64,000 nt of DNA from an uncultured Pseudomonadales bacterium (GTDB lineage: Bacteria > Pseudomonadota > Gammaproteobacteria > Pseudomonadales > Cellvibrionaceae): positions 558,001 to 622,000 of the forward strand of contig CANLDL010000002.1 of NCBI GenBank assembly GCA_947489425.1, read 5' to 3'. Every line of letters begins with the position of its first letter. Position 1 is the stretch's first letter. The notes beneath the pieces were generated by a model. The model was not told the DNA's origin and did not search any database. It worked only from the letters and a program-made list of their open reading frames with translations. Of this stretch, positions 37,012 to 46,980 are shown piece after piece. A program made the translations under genes and the position numbers.

Positions 37012-37827
37012 GTGGCAACATATGCAATTGGCGATATACAAGGTTGCTTACAAGCGCTAAAACAACTACTCAACAGCTTTAGCTTTGATATTAATAGAGA
37101 TAGGCTTTGGATCGCGGGTGATCTTATTAATCGCGGACCAGAGTCACTACAAACCTTACAGTTTTTGTACGATATACGAGAAAATCTTGATATTGTTTTA
37201 GGCAACCATGACTTACATCTACTTGCCGTTGCCGCCGGTTTTAAAAAACCAACCCCCTCGGATACCTTAGACGAAATCCTTAAAGCACCAGATCGCGACG
37301 AACTACTCAACTGGCTTAGGCAACAACCACTTATTCATCACGACAGCAAACTCGGCTATACAATGGTACATGCCGGCATTCCACCACAGTGGTCCGTTGA
37401 TGAATCACTGAGTTACGCAAAAGAAGTAGAGCAAGTGTTAACGGGCAACAACATTAACTCTTTTTTAAAGGTAATGTACGGCAACGAGCCTAACCGCTGG
37501 AATGAATCATTAACAGGAATGGATCGACTGCGGTTAATCACTAACTATTTTACACGCATGCGCTTTTGCACGCCGAGCGGAGAGCTTGAGCTTAAAACAA
37601 AATCCCACATTAATGATGCACCAGCGGGATATTACCCTTGGTTTACTATTAACAATCGCAAAGCAAAAAGCGAAAATATTATCTTTGGACACTGGGCGGC
37701 ATTACAAGGGGAAACTCATCAAGATAATATTTTTGCGCTCGATACAGGTTGTGTTTGGGGCGGCGAGCTGACGGCAATGCGACTGGAAGATAGAACAATG
37801 TTTTGCGTTAAAAACCCCCAAAGCTAA
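37012..37827 (+). CDS. apaH: Diadenosine tetraphosphatase
   Basis: 271 aa metallophosphatase starting at GTG 37012. AIGDIQGCLQALKQLLNS supplies the first metal-binding D-x-H-like block (here GDIQG), followed by WIAGDLINRGPESLQTL, LGNHDLHLLA and MVHAGIPPQW. It cleaves Ap4A symmetrically to two ADP. It closes the lptD cluster. Confidence 0.96.
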   Translation: MATYAIGDIQGCLQALKQLLNSFSFDINRDRLWIAGDLINRGPESLQTLQFLYDIRENLDIVLGNHDLHLLAVAAGFKKPTPSDTLDEILKAPDRDELLNWLRQQPLIHHDSKLGYTMVHAGIPPQWSVDESLSYAKEVEQVLTGNNINSFLKVMYGNEPNRWNESLTGMDRLRLITNYFTRMRFCTPSGELELKTKSHINDAPAGYYPWFTINNRKAKSENIIFGHWAALQGETHQDNIFALDTGCVWGGELTAMRLEDRTMFCVKNPQS

Positions 37828-37905
37828 CCCATTAGCTCTGCGAGTGTTTAATGCTTACTAAATAGTAAACGCTCATTACTGCACCTTGTGCTCTTTTCTA
37901 AAAGT

Positions 37906-38793
37906 CTATTGTGGCCCCACACCTGAGCGAAAGGAGAATTTAATGTGGTAGATTGCAACACCAAGCAGCACCAACATCGCCCCAATTAATAGCTGGAGGC
38001 TAATCACCTCACCTGCCACAACAATCCCTAATGTCACAGCAAATACAGGGCTAATCATACCGACTGTTGATGTTAGGTATGCAGTAATTCGGTGCAATAG
38101 AAAATAATACAACAAAAAACCAATAACAGAGCCAACAATACCCAAATAAATAATCGATAACCCACCCAAAAGACTAATATTGAGTGGCGATGTACCATCA
38201 AAAACCCACCAAAAAATCGCCAATAAAGGGACAGAAAAAATCAGCCCACCGGCGGTCGTTTGCAAAATAGGAATATCTGCGCCCACTTTTTGCATCCAGG
38301 TTGTACTCAATGCAAAAGACAAAATCGAGATAAGCATAGCAACAATACCGTATACACCATCCTCACCAACAACGACTAACTGATCAGAAAAAATAACGAC
38401 AAGACCTATTATTGCAATACATAAAGCAGCTACACGCCTTAGTGTAAAAACATTATTACCAAGCCAAAAATAAGATAATAGCCCAATACAAAAAGGCGTT
38501 GTACTAAACATAACAGCAATTAAACCCGATGGAATTGATAGCGATGCCCAATAAACCAACAAAAAGTTGGGCCCGATACCCAGTGACGCTACAAGATAAA
38601 AACGCCATACTCCAGGCTTAAAAAATAGCCTCTCTTTGCGCACCAATAAAATACAAAAAACCAGTATTGCCGATAGCAGTATTCTCCAAAATATACCGCC
38701 GGCAAAACTTAGCTCAGCCGCACTCCATTTAATCGCCAAAGGCGTAGTCGACCAAATAATAATCAAGGTTAAGTAGGCAAATAGATTGATCAT
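37906..38793 (-). CDS. EamA/DMT-family transporter
   Basis: 295 aa with ten hydrophobic segments and two EamA repeats (first WSTTPLAIKWSAAELSFAGG, second starting near IVAMLISILSFALSTTW). It is a predicted inner-membrane exporter of small metabolites; the substrate is unknown. It is convergent with apaH and stands alone. Confidence 0.88.
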   Translation of the reverse strand: MINLFAYLTLIIIWSTTPLAIKWSAAELSFAGGIFWRILLSAILVFCILLVRKERLFFKPGVWRFYLVASLGIGPNFLLVYWASLSIPSGLIAVMFSTTPFCIGLLSYFWLGNNVFTLRRVAALCIAIIGLVVIFSDQLVVVGEDGVYGIVAMLISILSFALSTTWMQKVGADIPILQTTAGGLIFSVPLLAIFWWVFDGTSPLNISLLGGLSIIYLGIVGSVIGFLLYYFLLHRITAYLTSTVGMISPVFAVTLGIVVAGEVISLQLLIGAMLVLLGVAIYHIKFSFRSGVGPQ

Positions 38794-39234
38794 AGCTCAG
38801 TGGTTCCCTTATAGAACTGCATTCAAATTGGCATTCATCAAAAGACCAAACCTATATGCACAAGTGTGTATGCTACTATAGAAACAATAAACGAGAATAA
38901 AGAAATAACCAATATCATTAACAATATTGCTACAACACGCAAAGAAGTAATCATTATTTTTAAGTGTGAGAGGTCCAAACAATTATTGAGGTGCGTCATC
39001 TATACGCTGAGTTAAAACGAAGAAGAATCATATATTTCTTTTAGGCTAATATAAGTAGCCGCAATCAGTAAACTCCGAGCAGTTTAGTTAGCAGTAGCTT
39101 ATGGAATACATTAGGCGTTATTTAGCCAATCATTAACCAAGACCTTTTTACAGGTAGAGATTTTGTTCTTAGACAAGACAAAAAATCATTCGCGAAGGGG
39201 TCTCGAACCATTAAACAAACAGTAATTACTTATT
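38794..39234. other. Intergenic region, no gene seen
   Basis: 440 AT-rich bases between two divergent genes, the EamA transporter and the pteridine reductase. Neither frame nor structure stands out. It presumably contains both promoters. Confidence 0.5.
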
Positions 39235-39975
39235 ATGACAAACCCCGTCGCTCTTATTACTGGCAGTAGTCGCCGCATTGGTGCCGAAACCGCCAAGCAA
39301 CTTCATGCTAATAACTTTAATGTGGTACTACATTATCGTAGCTCAAAAAAAGAAGCCTTAGAACTTACCGAAAGGCTCAACGATATTCGTAAAGGCTCCG
39401 CCGTCAGTTTTTGTGCTGACCTAACCGATATTGAGCAGGTACGCACACTTGCAAATAATGCATTAAAACACTGGGGGCGTATTGACACACTCATTAATAA
39501 CGCCTCTAGTTATTACCCAACCCCTTTTTTAGAGGTGAGTGAAGCGCAGTGGGTTGACCTACTCGATAGCAATACCAAAGCCGCTTTCTTTTTATCGCAG
39601 GCCCTAGCACCTACATTAAAAAAACAACAGGGCTCTATCGTCAACATTGTTGATATTCACGCCGACTACCCTCTACCCGAGTACAGCCCTTACACAATAG
39701 CAAAGGCAGGCAGCGCCATGTTGACCAAATCCCTAGCGCGTGAACTTGCACCAGATGTTCGTGTTAATGGAGTATCACCCGGTGTTATTGTTTGGCCAGA
39801 AAATGAAGCTGAGCATACCAATGAAGAGAAGCAACGCATTCTCGATCAGGTGCCACTCGCACGAGAAGGTACAACCAGAGACATTGCCGATACTGTCATC
39901 TTTTTTGTCACCAAAGCGCCCTACATCACTGGTCAGATATTAGCCGTTGATGGTGGCAGAAGTATATTTATCTAA
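39235..39975 (+). CDS. Pteridine reductase (FolM-like short-chain dehydrogenase)
   Basis: 246 aa SDR. LITGSSRRIGAETAKQLHAN is the NADPH loop with the TGxxxRIG variant typical of pteridine reductases, NNASSYYPTPFLEV the NNA motif, and YSPYTIAKAG holds the Tyr-x-x-x-Lys catalytic pair. The C-terminus AVDGGRSIFI is classical. It is likely to reduce dihydromonapterin or dihydrofolate. It lies tail to tail with a folK-folB pair, supporting a pterin role. Confidence 0.88.
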   Translation: MTNPVALITGSSRRIGAETAKQLHANNFNVVLHYRSSKKEALELTERLNDIRKGSAVSFCADLTDIEQVRTLANNALKHWGRIDTLINNASSYYPTPFLEVSEAQWVDLLDSNTKAAFFLSQALAPTLKKQQGSIVNIVDIHADYPLPEYSPYTIAKAGSAMLTKSLARELAPDVRVNGVSPGVIVWPENEAEHTNEEKQRILDQVPLAREGTTRDIADTVIFFVTKAPYITGQILAVDGGRSIFI

Positions 39976-39982
39976 AAGGCAA

Positions 39983-40462
39983 TCAATCTATACTTATGAG
40001 TGTTAGCGACAGACGCGGTTTGAACACCTGCCATAAACGCGTATAGGACTCACCGATGACAGGGTGAACGGCATTTGGCAATAAGTCAGCTAAAGGACAC
40101 AATACAAATTCACACTGCTGTATATCATCATGTGGTACGTTATTGCCATCGAGTTCACCGATCCAATCACCATAAAGTAGCAGATCCAAATCGATAGTCA
40201 CCACCCCTGTATTACGTTCACGTAATTGTTGAGTCTCAATGCTCCGCAAAGATGCTTTAAAATCCTCTGCTGATAATTCTGAGTCAACTGCAGCCACTAA
40301 ATTAAGATAATACTTGTCGCCACTTTCTTTGTCACAAGGGGCACTTTTATAAACAGGGGAAACTAAAACACGACCAAAAATATTACTTAAACTATTAAGC
40401 GCCTGCTGGATATTTTTTTTATGGTTAATATTACTACCAACAGCAATGACAACCTGAGGCAT
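39983..40462 (-). CDS. folK: HPPK-like pyrophosphokinase (second FolK copy)
   Basis: 159 aa with VVIAVGSNINHKKNIQQALN and DLDLLLYGDW. Compared with the first folK (RNIRWGARTLDLDILLFG), the substrate loop reads RERNTGVVTIDLDLLLYGDW: the W/Y-G-P/A-R part is missing. It overlaps the end of folB by one base. Because the loop arginine that closes over ATP is changed, its activity may differ from that of the first copy. Family membership is firm. Confidence 0.85.
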   Translation of the reverse strand: MPQVVIAVGSNINHKKNIQQALNSLSNIFGRVLVSPVYKSAPCDKESGDKYYLNLVAAVDSELSAEDFKASLRSIETQQLRERNTGVVTIDLDLLLYGDWIGELDGNNVPHDDIQQCEFVLCPLADLLPNAVHPVIGESYTRLWQVFKPRLSLTLISID

Positions 40463-40812
40463 TAGCGAGAGCGCTCAATTTGCACACCCACACTACCCAC
40501 TTGGGGTATAACATCGGTTTTATTAACGGCAACTTTAATCCAACTCACATCAAAATCACGCAAAACCATTTCGGCTATACGCTCAACAAATGTCTCTAGC
40601 AATTTGAATTTTCCCTCATCTGCCAGTGCTGCTACACGCTCACAGACCTCGGCGTAATTTACAACAAATTCAAGATCATCGGTTTGTGAGGCCTTGACCA
40701 CATCAACAGCCATCTCAATATCAACCAATACACGCTGCCTAACTTCACGCTCCCAGGGAAACAAGCCAATAATAGTTTGCAACTCAAGCTGTTTTACAAT
40801 CACTTTATCCAC
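40462..40812 (-). CDS. folB: Dihydroneopterin aldolase
   Basis: About 116 aa from GTG 40812 ([20 protein letters not shown]), chosen because it matches the usual FolB opening; the longer frame to 40839 lies inside tsa[21 protein letters not shown] and [13 protein letters not shown] contain the conserved Y and E of the active site, and VRVNKTD-like VAVNKTDVI closes the protein. It cleaves or epimerises 7,8-dihydroneopterin. It is coupled by overlap to tsaD upstream and folK2 downstream. Confidence 0.93.
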   Translation of the reverse strand: MDKVIVKQLELQTIIGLFPWEREVRQRVLVDIEMAVDVVKASQTDDLEFVVNYAEVCERVAALADEGKFKLLETFVERIAEMVLRDFDVSWIKVAVNKTDVIPQVGSVGVQIERSR

Positions 40813-41890
40813 GAGCAACCTCCAGCGCTTCAAGCTCATCGAGTGGCCAACGCGCTTTTACCTTAACACCCAAGCTATCGGCTTGCTCTGCGACTAAGCG
40901 TTGGCAACCTGCATAGGCAATCATGGCACCATTATCGGTGCAAAACTCGTGACGCGCATAAAAAACGGACGAGCCTATTTTAGCAAGCGCTGTTTCAAGG
41001 CGCTCACGCAAACACTCATTTGCAGAGACACCCCCAGCGATAATTAAACGTGATAGCCCTTCTTGCTCAAGCGCACGGCGGCACTTAATTACCAGAGTAT
41101 CAACAACCGCATCTTGGAAGGCATAAGCAATATCAGCGCAGGTCTGCTCATTAGGCAGGCCTATATTATAAGAATCACTGGCGCCTGTTTCTGGCTTATT
41201 ACTAGCGACTTGCGCATGCTCAGTCACTGTATTTAGCGTATAGGTTTTTAAACCACTAAAGCTAAAATCGAGCCCAGGCCGGTCGACCATAGGGCGCGGG
41301 AACTTAAAACGACCAGGCGTACCTCTAAGTGCATAACGGGCGATATTTGGCCCACCTGGATAGTCGAGGTCTAACATTTTAGCCGCTTTATCAAAGGCCT
41401 CACCTGCTGCATCATCTAGTGATTCACCCAACAATTTATAATGGCCAATACCATCAACACGCACTAATTGTGTATGCCCACCCGAAACCAAAAGAGCGAT
41501 AAAAGGAAACTCGGGTGAAGACTCCTCTAGCATAGGCGCCAGCAAATGCCCCTCCATATGATGCACACCAATAGAGGGCACCCCCAAACTAAAAGCTAAT
41601 GCCTGTCCTGTACAAGCCCCAACCATCAAAGCACCAACAAGGCCAGGGCCTTGAGTATAGGCAACACCATCGATATCGGTTTTTTTCAACTGGCAGCGCA
41701 GTAATAAGGCATCAAGCAAAGGCAAGAGTTTACGCACGTGGTCACGTGAGGCAAGCTCAGGGACAACACCACCATACTCGCTATGTACTTTTATCTGGCT
41801 ATATAGCTCATGCCCAATAAGCCCATGTTCACTGTCGTACAAGGCAATACCTGTCTCATCGCAGGATGTCTCAATACCCAAAATTATCAT
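40805..41890 (-). CDS. tsaD: tRNA N6-adenosine threonylcarbamoyltransferase
   Basis: 361 aa. [19 protein letters not shown] and [15 protein letters not shown], which holds the iron-binding HxxxH, are diagnostic, as are [16 protein letters not shown] and [14 protein letters not shown]. It transfers threonylcarbamoyl to A37 of ANN-decoding tRNAs together with TsaB and TsaE. It is divergent from rpsU as in most gammaproteobacteria. It is about 20 aa longer than E. coli TsaD, with the extra residues in the middle (about residues 210-225). Confidence 0.97.
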   Translation of the reverse strand: MIILGIETSCDETGIALYDSEHGLIGHELYSQIKVHSEYGGVVPELASRDHVRKLLPLLDALLLRCQLKKTDIDGVAYTQGPGLVGALMVGACTGQALAFSLGVPSIGVHHMEGHLLAPMLEESSPEFPFIALLVSGGHTQLVRVDGIGHYKLLGESLDDAAGEAFDKAAKMLDLDYPGGPNIARYALRGTPGRFKFPRPMVDRPGLDFSFSGLKTYTLNTVTEHAQVASNKPETGASDSYNIGLPNEQTCADIAYAFQDAVVDTLVIKCRRALEQEGLSRLIIAGGVSANECLRERLETALAKIGSSVFYARHEFCTDNGAMIAYAGCQRLVAEQADSLGVKVKARWPLDELEALEVARG

Positions 41891-42223
41891 TACAAACCCA
41901 ATCTTTTATCTGCTTAAATCGCTAGGCTAACCTACAGCATACCTATTTATGGAAGCCTTACTATAGGAACCTCAAATATACGCAGGCATAATACCAGAAG
42001 CCCTTTAAAAGAATCTAAAAGTCTTGAGGGGCACAGCATCATTTATAGTCACAATAATGCCAATTGGCCCAAAAACACAAAAAAGGGCGGATCTGCTGCC
42101 AAAGCACTTGTAGTCCCCTTCGTGAATGTGTAGAATCTGCGCCCCTTGAAGAAGCCTATTGAATAGTGATTAGACATTGGCTTTACACTGATTTTAAAAG
42201 ATTAACTACGCACAGGAAGATCC
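41891..42223. promoter_or_regulatory. tsaD-rpsU divergent region with rpsU promoter
   Basis: A sigma-70 type pair stands out: TTGTAG (42108-42113), a 17-bp spacer, and TAGAAT (42131-42136), about 90 bp before rpsU. The remainder, toward tsaD, shows no clear structure. AGGAAG precedes the rpsU start. Confidence 0.7.
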
Positions 42224-42439
42224 ATGCCCTTTGTTAAACTAAAAGAAAACGAGCCATTCGATATCGCATTGCGCCGTTTCAAACGTTCTTGCGAAAAAGC
42301 AGGCGTTTTATCTGAAATTCGTCGTCGCGAGCATTATGAGAAACCAACTACTGTTCGTAAGCGCAAAGCTGCCGCTGCTGTTAAGCGTCACGCTAAAAAA
42401 GTACAACGCGAATCTAAAAAGTTTCATCGCCTGTACTAA
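42224..42439 (+). CDS. rpsU: 30S ribosomal protein bS21
   Basis: 71 aa, beginning [20 protein letters not shown] and ending in the basic tail [15 protein letters not shown]. bS21 aids mRNA-anti-SD pairing. It is the first gene of the macromolecular synthesis cluster, followed by yqeY. Confidence 0.98.
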   Translation: MPFVKLKENEPFDIALRRFKRSCEKAGVLSEIRRREHYEKPTTVRKRKAAAAVKRHAKKVQRESKKFHRLY

Positions 42440-42560
42440 GCTACTTTTTGGTCGCTAAAGCCATTACTGGTAACAGCCCAAACGCAAAACTATTGAATCG
42501 CCTTTGCTAAATGCAAAGGCTTTTTTGCATCTGTCATTTATACAAAGCGAAGATAAGCTC

Positions 42561-43010
42561 ATGAGCTCTGACATTCAAAATACCATCAAAGATGAAATGA
42601 AAGCAGCAATGAAAGCGCGCGCAAAAGAGCGCTTGGGTGTTATTCGTTTAATACAATCAGAATTCAAGCGTATCGAAGTTGATGAGCGCATCGAATTAGA
42701 TGATGCCCGCGTACTGGCTGTTTTGGACAAAATGGTCAAACAACGCCGCGATTCTGTTAAACAATATGAAGATGCAGGTCGCCAAGAACTTGCCGATCAA
42801 GAGACTTTTGAAATAGGTATTATTAGTGAGTTTTTACCCAAAGCGCTTAGCGACGACGAAATTAGTGAGTTAATTGATAAAGCACTCGCTAGTGTTGAGG
42901 CAACTGGCATGCAAGCCATGGGGCAGGTTATGGGTATACTCAAGCCACAACTCCAAGGTCGTGCCGATATTGGTAAAGTCAGCGGCTTGGTAAAAGCGAA
43001 GCTTGTCTAA
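42561..43010 (+). CDS. yqeY: GatB/YqeY domain protein
   Basis: 149 aa from ATG 42561 (MSSDIQNTIKDEMKAAMKAR); a frame from 42504 is open but lacks a good start. RLGVIRLIQSEFKRIEVDER and QAMGQVMGILKPQLQGRADI are the YqeY core, the latter shared with the tRNA-binding tail domain of GatB. Its cellular role is unsettled. It lies between rpsU and, normally, dnaG; here a terminator and 5 kb of other genes intervene. Confidence 0.95.
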   Translation: MSSDIQNTIKDEMKAAMKARAKERLGVIRLIQSEFKRIEVDERIELDDARVLAVLDKMVKQRRDSVKQYEDAGRQELADQETFEIGIISEFLPKALSDDEISELIDKALASVEATGMQAMGQVMGILKPQLQGRADIGKVSGLVKAKLV

Positions 43011-43035
43011 CCCCCATACTTTCCTAGACCTACAT

Positions 43036-43080
43036 ACAAAAAAGCCAGAGCATATAAACATGTATGCTCTGGCTTTTTCA
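43036..43080. terminator. Bidirectional Rho-independent terminator
   Basis: A 16-bp stem AAAAAGCCAGAGCATA / TATGCTCTGGCTTTTT encloses a short loop at 43055-43062. It serves yqeY on the plus strand and the converging cytochrome P460 gene on the minus strand. Confidence 0.95.
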
Positions 43081-43098
43081 CATTCAAGAACTAAAACC

Positions 43099-43671
43099 TT
43101 ATTTGGTCAATGTTGGATACGCTTCAACGTATACTAGGTCAGTATCTTTAGCCGGTAGATGGCAGCTGAGGCAGTCAACCTTGTAATCTACTGCTAACTG
43201 CTTGGATTTATCATCAGGCTTATAGAGCGCCCAACCCCAACCGTCGCCCCAGATCTTATTGCCAGGAAAACGACCCTTGGCGTCCTTAATCATCACGAAC
43301 CATTGCTTAACACCGCTAACGGCATGATTAACGCCTTTACCGGTTGTATAGTCGCCCACTTTCGCACCACGCAGTTCTTTAACAAGTGTTGCTCCATCTG
43401 GAAATTTGCCTGTTTTACGGTAGGCTTCTGCAGATGCTCTTTCAGTATAAACATCATGAAAGCCGCTAGCACCACCCTCTGGCACAAACCACGAACCTAG
43501 ATGAACCATCCCTACACGAAAATCATTGGGTAAACTAATATTACCTTTATTATCAACATAGGGAGAAAAGTTTCCCTCTCCTGCGGTCATACTGACTGCA
43601 TTAACCGATGCACCCAACAATACGGCAAAGGACACCGCCGACACTATTTTCTTGTATGATCTCTTTAACAT
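43099..43671 (-). CDS. Cytochrome P460 family protein
   Basis: 190 aa with a signal peptide (IVSAVSFAVLLGASVNAVSM). The heme-attachment site is DCLSCH near residue 172, and YGD-type residues precede it (GYTTGKGVNHAVSGVKQWFV, WGDGWGWALYKPD). P460 proteins are periplasmic c-type cytochromes acting on hydroxylamine, nitric oxide or similar substrates; the substrate is not visible. It lies opposite an AraC regulator, which may control it (inference). Confidence 0.88.
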   Translation of the reverse strand: MLKRSYKKIVSAVSFAVLLGASVNAVSMTAGEGNFSPYVDNKGNISLPNDFRVGMVHLGSWFVPEGGASGFHDVYTERASAEAYRKTGKFPDGATLVKELRGAKVGDYTTGKGVNHAVSGVKQWFVMIKDAKGRFPGNKIWGDGWGWALYKPDDKSKQLAVDYKVDCLSCHLPAKDTDLVYVEAYPTLTK

Positions 43672-43796
43672 TATAATACCACCCTTTATTATCTATGCTT
43701 TACGGAATAAGCGGTCGCTCCTAAATCAGCTACCACAGCCACTCATAAAGTATAAATTGCGCCTATAAAAATAAAATATCTAGGAGAATCAAAAAA

Positions 43797-44741
43797 GTGT
43801 CTGAAACAAGCAATAGCGATATTTCTTTTGATATTATCGATGATATTTTAAAAACACTACGCTTTCGCAGCAGTATTTTTTTCCACTCTGAACTCAGCGC
43901 ACCGTGGGGAGTTTCATTCCCATCCATAGGCTTGCCGCGGTTTCATATCGCACTGTCGGGTAGCTTTGTCGTAGGCTCAAACCAAGAAGACTGCATCGAT
44001 ATTTCACAAAATGGTATCGCCCTCTTGCCTACCGGTGGAGAACACTGGATTGCAGACAAAGCCGATAGAAAGCTAACCCCATCTGACGATATGGTTAGCG
44101 CCTGTAAACTTAACAATCCTTTTTTTAAACAAGGTGATATTACCCACGATATCATGTGCGGCATCGTGCATTATGAACAGGAAATGGGGCACCCAATTTT
44201 TGATTCGCTCTCGGAAATATTAAGCTTTACCAACCACCAACCCAACGACACCACACTGGCTCTCGTCAACTTAATCGCCCAAGAAATAAGAGCGGTAAAA
44301 ACAACAAGCAATCAAATCATTGATCGCCTCACCGAAGCCCTATTTATTAAAATGATTACGACCCATTTGAACAGTAAAAACAACAATATTGGCTTTATTG
44401 GCGCACTACATGACTCACGAGTGAGCCTGGCACTATCACATATGCACCAGCGCCCGCAGCTTGACTGGAGCGTAGAATCATTAAGCGAAGAAGTTGGCAT
44501 GTCTACCTCGACATTGACGCGCCACTTTAAGAAACATTTACATATGGCACCAATGGCATACCTGACCAATTGGCGCATGATAAAGGCACACAACCTTATA
44601 AAATATACCGAGACCGACTTGGAACACATCGCAGAGACAGTGGGGTTTGGCTCGGCGCGAACACTAAACAGGGCCTTCCAACGCCACTACAGCTACACAC
44701 CTAATGAGCTACGCAAAAGCACTAAGCTTGCACAAAAATAA
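43797..44741 (+). CDS. AraC-family transcriptional regulator
   Basis: 314 aa from GTG 43797. An N-terminal cupin-type sensor domain (LRFRSSIFFHSELSAPWGVS, IGLPRFHIALSGSF) is followed by two HTH motifs: WSVESLSEEVGMSTSTLTRH and LEHIAETVGFGSARTLNRAF. It is divergent from the cytochrome P460 gene with about 125 bp between them. The ligand is unknown. Confidence 0.92.
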   Translation: MSETSNSDISFDIIDDILKTLRFRSSIFFHSELSAPWGVSFPSIGLPRFHIALSGSFVVGSNQEDCIDISQNGIALLPTGGEHWIADKADRKLTPSDDMVSACKLNNPFFKQGDITHDIMCGIVHYEQEMGHPIFDSLSEILSFTNHQPNDTTLALVNLIAQEIRAVKTTSNQIIDRLTEALFIKMITTHLNSKNNNIGFIGALHDSRVSLALSHMHQRPQLDWSVESLSEEVGMSTSTLTRHFKKHLHMAPMAYLTNWRMIKAHNLIKYTETDLEHIAETVGFGSARTLNRAFQRHYSYTPNELRKSTKLAQK

Positions 44742-44752
44742 TTGTTAAGAAC

Positions 44753-46660
44753 TTACTGATAACCCTTTGCTTGCAACTCAAATAAGCGTGCGTACACACC
44801 CCGCTCATCCAACAACTCCTGATGCGAACCCATCTCTAAAACACAGCCCTTATCCATAACTATAATCGTGTTTGCCGTTCTCACGGTAGAAAATCGATGA
44901 GAGATTAAAATAGTAATTTTATCGATCATATTGGCATTAAATTCGTTAAAGATCTCTGCCTCTGCCCCCGCATCCATTGCGGCCGTTGGTTCGTCTAAAA
45001 TTAATATCCGCGCATCTTTACGCATAAAGGCACGCGCTAATGCCATTTTTTGCCACTGCCCACCCGACAGCTCTATACCACTTTTAAACCAACGCCCTAA
45101 CTGTGTTTGATACGCAGTAGGCAAGCTATCAATAAATTTTTCGGCTCGGCCCTTTTCTGCAGCCTCTTGCCAAAGCGCCTCATTGTCTATTTGACCTACA
45201 CGACCAACACCTATGTTCTCTCCAACGGTTAACTGATAGCGAATAAAGTCCTGAAATATCACCCCCATCTGTTGATGCAAGGCTGCACTATCCCACTCTT
45301 GCAAGTCGGTACCATCTAACAAAATACGCCCACTCGTCGGCGTATACAAACGCGTTAACAGCTTAATAAGCGTCGTTTTACCCGAGCCATTTTCGCCAAC
45401 AATTGCAAGGCTTGCACCGGGAGCAATATGAAAAGAGACATTAGATAACGCAGGCAAACGACTCGCTTGCGTGCCGCCTTCACCAAACTCGTTACCTTGA
45501 TAAATATCATAGTAAAACGTGACATTTTCAAAACGAATACCATCATTAGGCACTGCACCCACAAGAACGGAGCCTGTTTTCTCTAGCCCTGGTTGATCAA
45601 TAAACTCATAGAGGTTAGATAAATACAAATTATCTTCGTACATGCCACTAATAGCACTAAGACTTGCTTTAATTGCTGCCTGCCCTTGCTTAAATACCAG
45701 CAGATACATCGTCATTTCACCAATGGTCGTCTGGCCCACAACGGTAGAGACAATCACCCAAGCAAAAGCACCATAAAATACAACACTAGCAAAAGTATCC
45801 ATCACCAAGCCCCAGCTATCGCGCCGAATAATCAGCTTGCGATCCTCGCGATAGAGCTTATTAAATATAGTGGTATAACGCTTAGTAAATAACTTCTCCA
45901 GTCCAAATAGCTTGACCTCTTTTACGTTATCTTCGCGTGCAACTAGAGTCTCTAGATAGTTTTGCTGACGCGCCTCGGGTGATCGCCAACGGAATAGGCC
46001 AAAGGCTTTATTAGAAAAAACAGTCTCGGCAATAAAACCTGGCAAAGCAGCAATAATTAAAAGAATGATTATCCAAGGGGAAAACTGCACCAACAAAACG
46101 GCAAAACCTGCGAGACCAATAGCATTTTGCAAAAGACCAAAGGTTTTATTAACAAGGCCCAAAGGACGCGTAGAGGCTTCACGGCGCGCACGAACCAACT
46201 TGTCGTAAAACTCAGAGTCCTCAAACTGAGAAAGACTCAAGGTTTGCGCCTTCTCTAAGATCATCATATTGACCTTATGGCCCAACAAACCTCTAAACAG
46301 CGACTGAATAACTGAAATACCGCGCTGGGACAACATCAGCAAAATAACCAATATTGCCTCAGCGAGAAAAAATAGTATTAATTGTGAAGACAACTCCAGC
46401 GATAAAAACTGCTGAAAAACATTAGTCGTCTCTGCATAGCTTATCTCGCTAAAAGCCTTAGATGCAGCCAGTACACCATCGACAATTAACTTGCCCAAAT
46501 AGGCAATCCCGGCAGGCAAAATACCCGCCACCAACGTTAACAATGCCAAGCAAATGGTATACCGTGCGGAAGTTTGCCACACCAAACCAATCGCCTGCCA
46601 ACCATAGCTAAAAACACTCAATGCCTGTTTAAGCTTTTGCAAAAGCCCCTTCATACTCAA
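44753..46660 (-). CDS. ABC transporter, fused permease and ATPase
   Basis: 635 aa. The six-helix exporter domain occupies residues 1-340. The nucleotide-binding domain shows Walker A VGENGSGKTTLIKLL, the signature ELSGGQWQKMALARAF, Walker B ARILILDEPTAAMD and the H-loop ISHRFSTV. It acts as a homodimer or with a partner, exporting a peptide, lipid or drug; the substrate cannot be told. It is convergent with the AraC gene. Confidence 0.94.
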   Translation of the reverse strand: MSMKGLLQKLKQALSVFSYGWQAIGLVWQTSARYTICLALLTLVAGILPAGIAYLGKLIVDGVLAASKAFSEISYAETTNVFQQFLSLELSSQLILFFLAEAILVILLMLSQRGISVIQSLFRGLLGHKVNMMILEKAQTLSLSQFEDSEFYDKLVRARREASTRPLGLVNKTFGLLQNAIGLAGFAVLLVQFSPWIIILLIIAALPGFIAETVFSNKAFGLFRWRSPEARQQNYLETLVAREDNVKEVKLFGLEKLFTKRYTTIFNKLYREDRKLIIRRDSWGLVMDTFASVVFYGAFAWVIVSTVVGQTTIGEMTMYLLVFKQGQAAIKASLSAISGMYEDNLYLSNLYEFIDQPGLEKTGSVLVGAVPNDGIRFENVTFYYDIYQGNEFGEGGTQASRLPALSNVSFHIAPGASLAIVGENGSGKTTLIKLLTRLYTPTSGRILLDGTDLQEWDSAALHQQMGVIFQDFIRYQLTVGENIGVGRVGQIDNEALWQEAAEKGRAEKFIDSLPTAYQTQLGRWFKSGIELSGGQWQKMALARAFMRKDARILILDEPTAAMDAGAEAEIFNEFNANMIDKITILISHRFSTVRTANTIIVMDKGCVLEMGSHQELLDERGVYARLFELQAKGYQ

Positions 46661-46980
46661 TCCAAACTATTTCTATCATTATTCCTGAGACGCAATATAC
46701 ACTCACAATAATAGAAAAAACAAATCATATCGATTTAATCAATTACTTTTACCTAAAAACATTTTGCTCGTATTATATCCTCAACAAATATGATGTTATT
46801 AAGTGATATATACCAAAAAACATACAAACGGAGACAAACTATGCCATTACATCTCAACAAATCCGTGTAAGTGCACTCATCTACTTGGCGTAAATACGAT
46901 AAAACTTGTTTATAAACACGCAAGTGCTAAGGTTAAAAGAACGATTAAATTTATAGCGATCAAGATCAAAGAATAAACCT
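46661..46980. other. Intergenic region with a possible 9-codon leader
   Basis: 319 AT-rich bases. At 46841-46870 a reading frame MPLHLNKSV stop follows GGAG by 7 bases, a good initiation signal for an otherwise unremarkable nonapeptide. Nothing else is clear. The genes on both sides are divergent (ABC exporter, ybaN). Confidence 0.4.
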
